A stretch of 64,000 nucleotides of DNA, from NCBI GenBank assembly GCA_029202665.1, contig CP119326.1, positions 930,001-994,000 on the forward strand, in the 5' to 3' direction. This document shows positions 35,090 through 42,076 of the stretch, piece by piece. A program made the position numbers and the translations under genes. Source of the DNA: Candidatus Brevundimonas colombiensis (GTDB lineage: Bacteria > Pseudomonadota > Alphaproteobacteria > Caulobacterales > Caulobacteraceae). The stretch's first letter is position 1; every line of letters starts with the position of its first letter. The notes below the pieces were generated by a model. That model saw only the letters and a list, made by a program, of their open reading frames with translations, was not told the DNA's origin and did no database searches.

Positions 35090-35773
35090 TCAGTTGCGGC
35101 CGGGCCGGCGTGTCGGATCGCTGAGCTGGAACAGGCGCGCCGACAGGTTCGACGCCGGTTGCAGCGACGTCAGCTGGGTGCGGGTGCGCGCGCCCTGCGG
35201 ATCGGTGATCGTCCATTCGTGCAGCCGCACGGGATCGCCGGCGAAGGCCAGCACGACCTGGCCGTCGTTAGGGCGGCCGGCGTCGCGCGCGGTGATGGCG
35301 AAGGCGCCCGACGCCATGCGCGTCACCCGCTCGATGCGCACGCCCTGGTCCAGGCGGACGTTGCGCGCCAGGAAGGTGGACAGGGGCGTGCGACCCAGCG
35401 GCACCTGCTGGAAAGTGTTCAGGCGCGGGTCATAGCGTTTGACGTTATAGCCGTCCGACACCACCAGCAGCCCGGCCGGATCGGTATATTCGAACCGCAT
35501 CTTGCCTGGCCGCTGCAGATAGAAGCGGCCCTGGCGGGTCTGGCCATTGGGGCCGGTCTCGGTGAACGTCCCCTGGGCCGAGGTCAGGGCCTGCAGATAG
35601 CCCTGCGCCTGCTGCACGACCGCCTGGTCATCGGCCGACAGGTTGGACTGGGCCCGGGCGGCGTCGAAGGCGCCCACGGCGATCAGGCCGGTGGTCAGGC
35701 CCGCGCCCAGCAGCAGGCCGCGGCGGTTAAGGTCGGGGGTGGCGATTGCCACGGTCTTGGCGCGCGAGGTCAT
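35090..35773 (-). CDS. lolA: outer-membrane lipoprotein carrier LolA family
   Basis: Periplasmic shuttle for lipoproteins from the LolCDE complex to the outer membrane. The 227 residues begin with a signal containing a twin-arginine-like NRRGLLLGAGLTTG, ending near AARAQS. The mature domain shows YLQALTSAQGTFTET, QGRFYLQRPGKMRFEY and VVSDGYNVKRYDPRLN, the strand pattern and hydrophobic-cavity layout of LolA. GGGAG lies nine bases before the ATG. Its start overlaps by four bases the stop of a possible small gene upstream. Confidence 0.92.
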   Translation of the reverse strand: MTSRAKTVAIATPDLNRRGLLLGAGLTTGLIAVGAFDAARAQSNLSADDQAVVQQAQGYLQALTSAQGTFTETGPNGQTRQGRFYLQRPGKMRFEYTDPAGLLVVSDGYNVKRYDPRLNTFQQVPLGRTPLSTFLARNVRLDQGVRIERVTRMASGAFAITARDAGRPNDGQVVLAFAGDPVRLHEWTITDPQGARTRTQLTSLQPASNLSARLFQLSDPTRRPGRN

Positions 35774-35952
35774 GAAGTCCGTCTCCCGTTCGGGATGGTT
35801 GTCGATCCTGCCGTCTTGCCCGGCCGGCTTGGCGTCGGAATGACGCGAGCCTGACCATATTCCGGCGCTGCGATGAAGCCCTGTTCATCGAAATGCTGAA
35901 GCTTGGACGCGATGGCGGGGTGGAGAACGGGCGTGGGAGAGGACGGTTGCAT
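35770..35952 (-). CDS. possible 60-residue protein coupled to lolA
   Basis: An ATG at 35952 with an excellent ribosome site (GGGGAGGAGA, five bases away) opens 60 codons that end in an ATGA overlap with lolA. The residues from LHPAIASKLQHFDEQGFIAA to PEYGQARVIP look protein-like; the tail is Arg/Thr/Ser-rich. Third-position GC is lower than in neighbours. The ribosome site is supplied by the edge of the extragenic repeat element, so it may be accidental. Confidence 0.35.
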   Translation of the reverse strand: MQPSSPTPVLHPAIASKLQHFDEQGFIAAPEYGQARVIPTPSRPGKTAGSTTIPNGRRTS

Positions 35953-35955
35953 GTC

Positions 35956-36106
35956 GTCTCCTCCCCATCGCGATGGGGAGGGGGACCGCGCGTAGCGTGG
36001 GGGAGGGGCTCTTGAAGTCCCACTGACGCCAGAGATGCGGTGAAAGACCCCTCCGTCACGGCGCGAAGACGCGCCGCGCCACCTCCCCGCTAAGCAGGGA
36101 GGAGAC
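35956..36106. repeat. complete 151-bp extragenic repeat with inverted ends
   Basis: Bounded by GTCTCCTCCC (35956-35965) and its inverse GGGAGGAGAC (36097-36106). It contains the perfect 20-bp palindrome CTCCCCATCGCGATGGGGAG at 35961-35980 and the block GGGACCGCGCGTAGCG. This fills the only stretch over 300 bases without a well-supported gene (35774-36113), apart from the possible small gene. A partial relative lies at 23551. Extragenic repeats with palindromic ends are known in Caulobacter; identity with them is not tested. Confidence 0.8.
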
Positions 36107-36113
36107 GAGATCA

Positions 36114-38549
36114 TCACACCATCGGCGGCGGGCCGGCCAGGACGTCGCGCTTGCCGGCGTGGTTGGCGGGGCTGACCACGCCTTCCTGCTCCATCCGCTC
36201 GATCAGGGAGGCGGCGCGGTTGTAGCCGATCTGGAGGCGACGCTGGACATAGCTGGTCGAGGCCTTGCGGTCGCGGGTGACCACGGCGACGGCGCGGTCA
36301 TACAGGTCGTCGCCCGATCCTCCGCCGCCGCCCTCGTCGAACCCGTTGTCGCCGTCGCCGTCCGGCTCGTCGGTGATCAGGTCCAGATAGTCCGGCTCGG
36401 CCTGGGCCTTCAGGTGTTTGCAGACATCCTCGACTTCCTTGTCGTCCACGAACGGCCCGTGCAGGCGGGTGATGCGCCCGCCGCCCGCCATATAGAGCAT
36501 GTCGCCCTGACCCAGCAGCTGCTCGCCGCCCTGTTCGCCCAGGATGGTGCGGCTGTCGATCTTTGACGTGACCTGGAAGGAGATCCGGGTCGGGAAGTTG
36601 GCCTTGATGGTGCCGGTGATGACGTCCACCGACGGCCGCTGCGTCGCCATGATCAGGTGGATGCCCGCCGCCCGCGCCATCTGGGCCAGACGCTGGACGG
36701 CGCCTTCGACGTCCTTGCCCGCGACCAGCATCAGGTCGGCCATTTCGTCCATGACCACGACCAGGAAGGGCAGAGGCTCGGGCCGTATCTTCTCGGACTC
36801 GTAAACCGGGCGGCCCTGATCGTCGAAGCCGGTCTGGACCGTGCGTTCGAAATGCTCGCCCTTCTCCTGCGCTTCGCGGGCGCGCTCGTTGTAGCTGGCG
36901 ATGTTGCGCACCCCCAGTTTGGACATGCGGCGATAGCGATCCTCCATCTCCCGCACCGTCCATTTCAGGGCGACGACGGCCTTTTTCGGATCGGTGACGA
37001 CGGGCGCCAGCAGGTGCGGAATGCCGTCATAGACCGACAGCTCCAGCATTTTGGGGTCGATCATGATGAAGCGGCATTCGGCCGGGCTGTGGCGATACAG
37101 GATCGACAGGATCATGGCGTTGACCCCCACCGACTTGCCCGAGCCGGTGGTGCCCGCGATCAACAGGTGCGGCATCCGCGCCAGATCGGCGACATAGGGT
37201 TCGCCGCCGATGGTCTCGCCCAGCGCGAGCGGCAGCAGATGGCCCTTCTTGTCGTATTCGGCGCTGGCCAGAAGGTCGCGCAGATAGACGGTCTCACGCT
37301 TGGCGTTGGGCAGTTCGATGCCGATGGCGTTGCGCCCCTGGACCACGCTGATGCGGCAGGCGCGGGCGGACATGGAGCGGGCGATGTCGTCGGCCAGGGC
37401 CACGACGCGGCCATGTTTCACGCCGGGCGCCGGGACCAGTTCGTACAGGGTTACGACCGGGCCGGGCCTGATCTGGTCGATCACGCCGCGCACGCCGAAC
37501 TCCTGCAGCACGCCTTCCAGCATCTTGGCGTTCTGCTTCAGCGAATCCTCGTCCACCGAACCGACGCGCTGGGCCGGCTTGGTCAGTATGCCCAGCGGCG
37601 GCAGGTCGAAATCGCCTTCGGGTCGGGTGAAGTCGAAGGCCTGCTGGTCCAGGTCATCCTTCCTGGCCTTGGGCGCCTTGACCGCCGCGACGCGCGGCTC
37701 GATCGCGCGGGCGGCCGCGCCGCGTGCGGCGCTTGGGGCCGAAGGCGCAGCCTCGTCCTCCCACGGCGGCAGGTCGTCATAGGCGGTCTGCGGCTCCGGA
37801 TCGGCCGACCCCTCGACGGAAGATGGAGCGTCTTGCACCGGCGCGGCGCGTGGCTGGCGCGCCTTGGGCGGGGCTTTCTCGCGGGGGGCCTTTTCGCGCG
37901 CGGCATGGGCGGGCGGGCGGGACGTCTGCGCCTTCAACGACCGTCCCCAATGCAGGGCGTCCAGGAAATCCATGGCCCGGAGACCGATGGCGAAGCCGAC
38001 CAGCCACAGGCCCGCGATCAGGAAGATCAGGCCCGCGACGATCCGCGCGCCGGGAATGTGCAGGGCGCCGATGGCCTTGGCCGTCAGCTCGGTCAGACCG
38101 TCACCCCACAGGCCGCCCAGCCCCGCCGCCAACGGCCAGGCCGCCGGCGACGCCAGGGCCGCCAGGGCGGCGGACAGGGCCAGGACCCCGCCCGTCGCGG
38201 CCAGGGCCTTCAACGGCGTGGGCTTCAGGCGCTGCTGGATCGCGTCGCCGACCGCCCGCGCCAGGCCGAAGGCGACCAGCAGCAGGGCCGCCGGCCAGGC
38301 CGCCAGACCCAGCGACTGCATGAACAGATCGGCGAACAGGGCGCCGTTCGCCCCCAGCCAGTTGGTGGTCGGCAGGGTGGAGGCGGCGTTCAGGCTGGCG
38401 TCCGCCGGGTTCCACGACAGCAGGGCGATCAGCAACAGGGTCGCCAGCAGGGCTTGCAACACGCCCCGGAACCGCACCACGAAAGGCGCGCCCCACAGGA
38501 TGCGGGCGCTGATCCAGGCCTGACGGCCGACGGCGAGGGCGGTGGACAT
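36114..38549 (-). CDS. ftsK: DNA translocase FtsK
   Basis: Pumps chromosome ends through the closing septum and activates dimer resolution. The 811 residues (start at 38549, MSTALAVGRQ) have about four N-terminal membrane helices up to residue 190, a Pro/Ala/Glu-rich linker to about 290, then alpha and beta motor domains. Walker A is GTTGSGKS at about 467-474 and Walker B is VVMDEMADL near 600. A C-terminal winged-helix gamma domain (STSYVQRRLQIGYNRAASLI) would read KOPS-type sites. It is divergent from an UbiH-type gene, with a CtrA-like site in between. Confidence 0.97.
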   Translation of the reverse strand: MSTALAVGRQAWISARILWGAPFVVRFRGVLQALLATLLLIALLSWNPADASLNAASTLPTTNWLGANGALFADLFMQSLGLAAWPAALLLVAFGLARAVGDAIQQRLKPTPLKALAATGGVLALSAALAALASPAAWPLAAGLGGLWGDGLTELTAKAIGALHIPGARIVAGLIFLIAGLWLVGFAIGLRAMDFLDALHWGRSLKAQTSRPPAHAAREKAPREKAPPKARQPRAAPVQDAPSSVEGSADPEPQTAYDDLPPWEDEAAPSAPSAARGAAARAIEPRVAAVKAPKARKDDLDQQAFDFTRPEGDFDLPPLGILTKPAQRVGSVDEDSLKQNAKMLEGVLQEFGVRGVIDQIRPGPVVTLYELVPAPGVKHGRVVALADDIARSMSARACRISVVQGRNAIGIELPNAKRETVYLRDLLASAEYDKKGHLLPLALGETIGGEPYVADLARMPHLLIAGTTGSGKSVGVNAMILSILYRHSPAECRFIMIDPKMLELSVYDGIPHLLAPVVTDPKKAVVALKWTVREMEDRYRRMSKLGVRNIASYNERAREAQEKGEHFERTVQTGFDDQGRPVYESEKIRPEPLPFLVVVMDEMADLMLVAGKDVEGAVQRLAQMARAAGIHLIMATQRPSVDVITGTIKANFPTRISFQVTSKIDSRTILGEQGGEQLLGQGDMLYMAGGGRITRLHGPFVDDKEVEDVCKHLKAQAEPDYLDLITDEPDGDGDNGFDEGGGGGSGDDLYDRAVAVVTRDRKASTSYVQRRLQIGYNRAASLIERMEQEGVVSPANHAGKRDVLAGPPPMV

Positions 38550-38605
38550 GAAGGGCGAACCTTCCGGGCGGCTGACGTTCGACGGCCCTTGTCGCACCCT
38601 CAGGG

Positions 38606-38620
38606 TTAAAGGGCTGTTTA
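38606..38620. promoter_or_regulatory. CtrA-like box between ftsK and the UbiH-type gene
   Basis: TTAA, seven bases, TTTA: one base off the CtrA consensus TTAA-N7-TTAA. It sits 57-71 bases before the ftsK ATG in the 166-base divergent region. CtrA control of division genes is established in Caulobacter; its use here is inferred. Confidence 0.35.
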
Positions 38621-38715
38621 CCAGCTTGACGGTGCGGTTTCGGCGCGGCCCCGTAAAACGAGTGGAGGCAAACCGCCCTCTGGACCTTTGGACCGCACGG
38701 GGCGACAAGCCTGTC

Positions 38716-39972
38716 ATGTCCGAGATCGAACGCTACGACATCGTCATCGCCGGCGCGGGCCTTACGGGTGCGGCCTTCGCCCTGGCGGCGGCGCAGGGCG
38801 GCCTGAAGGTGGTGATGATCGACCCCCAGCCGTTCGACGCTCAGTTGGCGCCGACCTTCGACGGGCGGTCCACCGCCATCGCCTTTTCGACCTTCCGCAT
38901 GCTGGACGCCCTGGGCCTGGGCGAGGCGCTGCGGCCCCACGCCTGTCGCATGGACCATATTCTGGTGACGGACGGACGCCGGCCGGGCGCCGCCAGCCGC
39001 CCCGCCCTGCCCGCCTTCCTGCGCTTCGACGCCGAGGAGATCGGCGGCCGGACGGGCGGCGAGCCGCTGGGCTATATGGTCGAGAACCGCCGCATCCGCG
39101 CCGCCCTGGCCGAGGCGGTGACGGCGGCCGGGATCGCGGTCCGGGCGCCGGCGACCGTCGCGACTGTCGCCACCGATGCGGGCAAGGCGACGGTGACGCT
39201 GGCGGACGGATCGGTCCTGACCGCGCCGCTGGTGGTCGGCGCCGAGGGGCGCGGCTCCGTCGTGCGCCGCGCGGCGGGCATCGAGACCGTGGGCTGGGGC
39301 TATGGCCAGAGCGGCGTGGTGGCCACGGTTCGGCTGGGCCGCGACCACGGCAATGTCGCCCATGAGTATTTCCTGCCGGGCGGCCCCTTCGCCATCCTGC
39401 CGCTGACCGACCAGCGCGCCAGCCTGGTCTGGACCGAGACCACCCGGCGGGGCGAGGCCTTGCGCTCCGCCTCCGACGACGCCTTCCACGCCCATCTGAT
39501 GCGGCGGTTCGGCGAGTTTCTGAACGGGGCAACGGTCGAGGGACCGCGCTTCGTCTATCCGCTGTCGCTCAGCCTGGCCGAGAAACTGGTCGCGCCGCGC
39601 ATCGCCCTGATCGGCGACGCGGCCCACGGCGTTCACCCGGTCGCGGGCCAGGGGCTGAACATGGGGTTGAAGGACGCTGCCGCCCTGGCCGAGGTTCTGG
39701 CCGAGGCCGCGCGTTTAGGCGAAGACATCGGCGCCGAGACCGTGCTGGACCGCTACGCCCGCTGGCGCCGGTTCGACAATGCGGCCCTGGCGGCGGGCTT
39801 CGACGCCTTCGTTCGGCTGTTCTCCAACGACATCGCCCCGATCCGTCTGGCGCGCGACCTGGGGATGGCGGCGGTCAACCGCATCGGCCCCCTGCGCCGC
39901 GCCTTCATGCAGGAGGCGGGCGGCGCCACGGGGGATTTGCCGAGGTTGTTGAGGGGCGAGGCGGTCGTCTAG
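38716..39972 (+). CDS. UbiH/UbiF/VisC-type FAD monooxygenase (ubiquinone biosynthesis)
   Basis: An aromatic-ring hydroxylase of 418 residues, most likely acting on polyprenyl phenols in ubiquinone synthesis. The FAD fold begins DIVIAGAGLTGAAFALAAAQGG (shown in full it exceeds the motif), and the family motifs DGRSTAIAFSTFRMLDALG and IALIGDAAHGVHPVAGQGLN (GD..H-P..GQG-N) are present. The ATG at 38716 starts directly before the FAD fold; the frame is open for 58 codons upstream across the ftsK promoter. Which ring position it hydroxylates cannot be told. It converges on the SirB1-like gene with four bases of overlap. Confidence 0.92.
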   Translation: MSEIERYDIVIAGAGLTGAAFALAAAQGGLKVVMIDPQPFDAQLAPTFDGRSTAIAFSTFRMLDALGLGEALRPHACRMDHILVTDGRRPGAASRPALPAFLRFDAEEIGGRTGGEPLGYMVENRRIRAALAEAVTAAGIAVRAPATVATVATDAGKATVTLADGSVLTAPLVVGAEGRGSVVRRAAGIETVGWGYGQSGVVATVRLGRDHGNVAHEYFLPGGPFAILPLTDQRASLVWTETTRRGEALRSASDDAFHAHLMRRFGEFLNGATVEGPRFVYPLSLSLAEKLVAPRIALIGDAAHGVHPVAGQGLNMGLKDAAALAEVLAEAARLGEDIGAETVLDRYARWRRFDNAALAAGFDAFVRLFSNDIAPIRLARDLGMAAVNRIGPLRRAFMQEAGGATGDLPRLLRGEAVV

Positions 39973-40784
39973 TTCAGCTGCAAACGCACCCGCTCGAAGG
40001 TGGAGAAGCGCCGCGCCTCCTCCGGTCCGTTCAGGCCGCGGGCGCGCGACAGGGCCTGGAGCGAGCCAGCCAGGGCGCCCTGTTTCTCACGCGCGGAGGC
40101 CACGTCCAGCCAGGGGCGGTGATCCTCGGGGTCCAGCAGGGCGCGGCGCAGGGCCGAGCGTTCGGCCGCCTGATAATCGCGGTCGCGGATGGCCCGGCTG
40201 AACAGCACATTCTGCAGCCGGATCAGCGACTGCCGGTCCGTCACCGGCGCCATCAATATATCCAGCCGGTCCGCCACATGCGGCGTCAGCCCGGCGCGAA
40301 GCGCCCGGCGGGTCAGTTCGCTGGGCAGGATCAGCCGCCCCTGGCTGAAGGGGTCCAGCGCCACCGGCCCCTCGGCCGTCTCGACGCGCACCATGAAATG
40401 GCCGGGGAAATCCACGCCCGCCGCAGCCACGCCCGCATGGCGCGCCGCGTGCAGATAGAAGACGGCCAGGGCAGCGGACAGGCCGCGCCGCCGCTCGGCC
40501 ACCTCGATGATGTCGGTGTTGGCCGGGTGGTCGTAATGGATCAGGTCGCCGTTCAGGCGCAGGTCCGCGCACAGGGTCTCGGACAGGGCGTCATCGGGAC
40601 CTTCGCCGCCCAGCCGCTCCTTCAGCCGCGCGCAGGCGGTCATGGCCAGGGCGCGGGTCGGTTCGGGATCGCGCAGAGGGTGATCGTGGATGGCGCAGGC
40701 GATCGCGGCCTCCAGCAGGGGAAAGGCCTCGTCGTCGGCCTCGCCGGCCGCCGTCAGGATAAGTTCGGCCTCCTCGCGGGTCAT
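39969..40784 (-). CDS. SirB1 family protein (transglutaminase-like plus TPR)
   Basis: A 271-residue protein with the SirB1/UPF0162 layout. A degenerate transglutaminase-like domain shows GDLIHYDHPANTDIIEVAERRRG and VDFPGHFMVRV, where a catalytic Cys-His-Asp set is not complete: the His in PGHF and a following Asp (LDPFSQG) are visible, but no Cys in the usual place. A C-terminal TPR-like region (YQAAERSALRRALLDPEDHR) follows. Function of the family is unknown. It lies 9 bases downstream of the yraN gene's end in the same direction. Confidence 0.85.
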   Translation of the reverse strand: MTREEAELILTAAGEADDEAFPLLEAAIACAIHDHPLRDPEPTRALAMTACARLKERLGGEGPDDALSETLCADLRLNGDLIHYDHPANTDIIEVAERRRGLSAALAVFYLHAARHAGVAAAGVDFPGHFMVRVETAEGPVALDPFSQGRLILPSELTRRALRAGLTPHVADRLDILMAPVTDRQSLIRLQNVLFSRAIRDRDYQAAERSALRRALLDPEDHRPWLDVASAREKQGALAGSLQALSRARGLNGPEEARRFSTFERVRLQLN

Positions 40785-40793
40785 GCCGTTCCT

Positions 40794-41207
40794 TCAACCG
40801 TCTCGTTCGACGCCGCGAAGATGACGCGGAAACCGCCAGGGAGCCAGCGCCACCATATCAATTCTCAAATCAAGACGTTGCAGGGCAGGCCGATTGCGCC
40901 GGATCGTCTCGCCCGCCGAGAGCAGCCGGTCGAACTGGGCGGACTTCAACGCCAGGCGCGCCGCCTGCATGGTCGCACGCCGCTTCACCTCCACCACCGC
41001 CAGCACCCGGCCGCGACAGGCCAGAAGGTCGATCTCGCCCGCCCGGCCTTTCAGGCGAAACCCCAGGATCCGATAGCCGCGCAGCATCAGCCAGACGGCC
41101 GCGACCCATTCGGCCGCATGACCCGCCCGGTACGCCGTCCCGCCCTTCGCCTGACGCCACGCCGCCTTGGGGCGACGGGCCGGCGCGGGGCGGGCCAGGC
41201 GCTTCAC
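40794..41207 (-). CDS. YraN family endonuclease-like protein (UPF0102)
   Basis: A 137-residue protein with the restriction-endonuclease-like fold of UPF0102. The motif G-x-x-A-E (GHAAEWVAAVWLMLRGY), then GEIDLLACRGRVLAVVEVKRR supplies the Asp, Glu-x-Lys of a PD-(D/E)xK site. It has a basic N-terminal extension. GTG at 41207 overlaps the rsmI stop by four bases (GTGA), and the rsmI-yraN pair is conserved in many bacteria. The longer open frame to 41447 lies wholly in rsmI. Biochemical role is unproven, though some relatives are nucleases. Confidence 0.9.
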   Translation of the reverse strand: MKRLARPAPARRPKAAWRQAKGGTAYRAGHAAEWVAAVWLMLRGYRILGFRLKGRAGEIDLLACRGRVLAVVEVKRRATMQAARLALKSAQFDRLLSAGETIRRNRPALQRLDLRIDMVALAPWRFPRHLRGVERDG

Positions 41208-42076
41208 TTGCCCTTCAGCTCCAGCGCGCGGCGATACAGGGTCTTGCGGTTCAGCCCCAGCGCCTTGGCGACCTCCGAGGCGGCGTCGCCGGTCGACAGG
41301 GTCTGCAGGGCGTCGATCAGGGCGGCGTCCGCATCCGCCTCGGTCGCCTGCAGGTCCTCGCCGGGGCCGATCACCACGACGATCTCGCCCTTGGGCGCGT
41401 CCAGGCGCGGATCGACGGCCAGCAGGTCCAGCGGGCCGCGCACGCATTCCTCGTAAAGCTTGGTCAGTTCACGCGCCACGGCGGCCGGGCGCGGCCCCAG
41501 GACGGCGGCCATGTCGGTCAGGCTGTCCTTCAGCCGTGGCCCGCTTTCGAAAAAGACCAGGGTCTGGCGTTGGCCCTTCAGTGTCTCCAGCGCGGCGGTG
41601 CGGCCCGCCGTCTTGGGCGGCAGGAAGCCGGCGAACAGCACCCGGTCGGCGGGCAGGCCGGCGATGCACAGGGCGGCCAGCAGGCTGGAGGCGCCGGGGA
41701 TCGGATGGACGGGCAGGCCCTCGGCGATCACCGCCCGGGCCACGACGAAGCCGGGATCGCTGATCAGCGGCGTGCCGGCGTCGGACACCAGGGCCACCAC
41801 ATGGCCTTCGCGCAGGCGTTCGATCGCCTGTTCGGCGGCCCGGCCCGACGCATGGTCGTCGCAGCGTTCCAGCCTGGCCTTCAGCCCATAGGCCGACAGC
41901 AGTTTGGCGGTGACGCGGGTGTCCTCGGCCAGCACCAGATCGGCGGCGGCCAGAACGTCCAGCGCCCTCAGCGTCATGTCGCGCAGGTTCCCGATCGGGG
42001 TGGCGACCAGATAGAGGCCCGGCTCCACCCGCCGGGGCGGCGGGGCGGCGGGTGGAAAGGGCGAGGGTTCGCTCAA
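41204..42076 (-). CDS. rsmI: 16S rRNA 2'-O-ribose C1402 methyltransferase
   Basis: Methylates C1402 of 16S rRNA in the decoding centre, using SAM. The 290-residue protein is a tetrapyrrole-methylase fold: PGLYLVATPIGNLRDMTLRALD, the ADLVLAEDTRVTAKLL segment, VSDAGTPLISDPGF, and PGASSLLAALCIAGLP. The RsmI C-terminal helix-turn-helix is seen near AASEVAKALGLNRKTLYRRAL. It overlaps maeB upstream and yraN downstream by four bases each, making a tightly coupled run. Confidence 0.96.
   Translation of the reverse strand: MSEPSPFPPAAPPPRRVEPGLYLVATPIGNLRDMTLRALDVLAAADLVLAEDTRVTAKLLSAYGLKARLERCDDHASGRAAEQAIERLREGHVVALVSDAGTPLISDPGFVVARAVIAEGLPVHPIPGASSLLAALCIAGLPADRVLFAGFLPPKTAGRTAALETLKGQRQTLVFFESGPRLKDSLTDMAAVLGPRPAAVARELTKLYEECVRGPLDLLAVDPRLDAPKGEIVVVIGPGEDLQATEADADAALIDALQTLSTGDAASEVAKALGLNRKTLYRRALELKGK

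Noticed and set aside
36657..38609. A 650-codon plus-strand frame opposite ftsK.
   Set aside because: It is an antisense shadow caused by GC-rich codons; its residues are His/Gln/Arg/Gly-rich and resemble no protein, while ftsK has all its motifs. The same applies to the long frames opposite pnp, icd, maeB and sdhA.
39969..40784. SirB1-like protein considered as an active transglutaminase or peptidase.
   Set aside because: The His and Asp positions are visible but no catalytic Cys is in the expected place.
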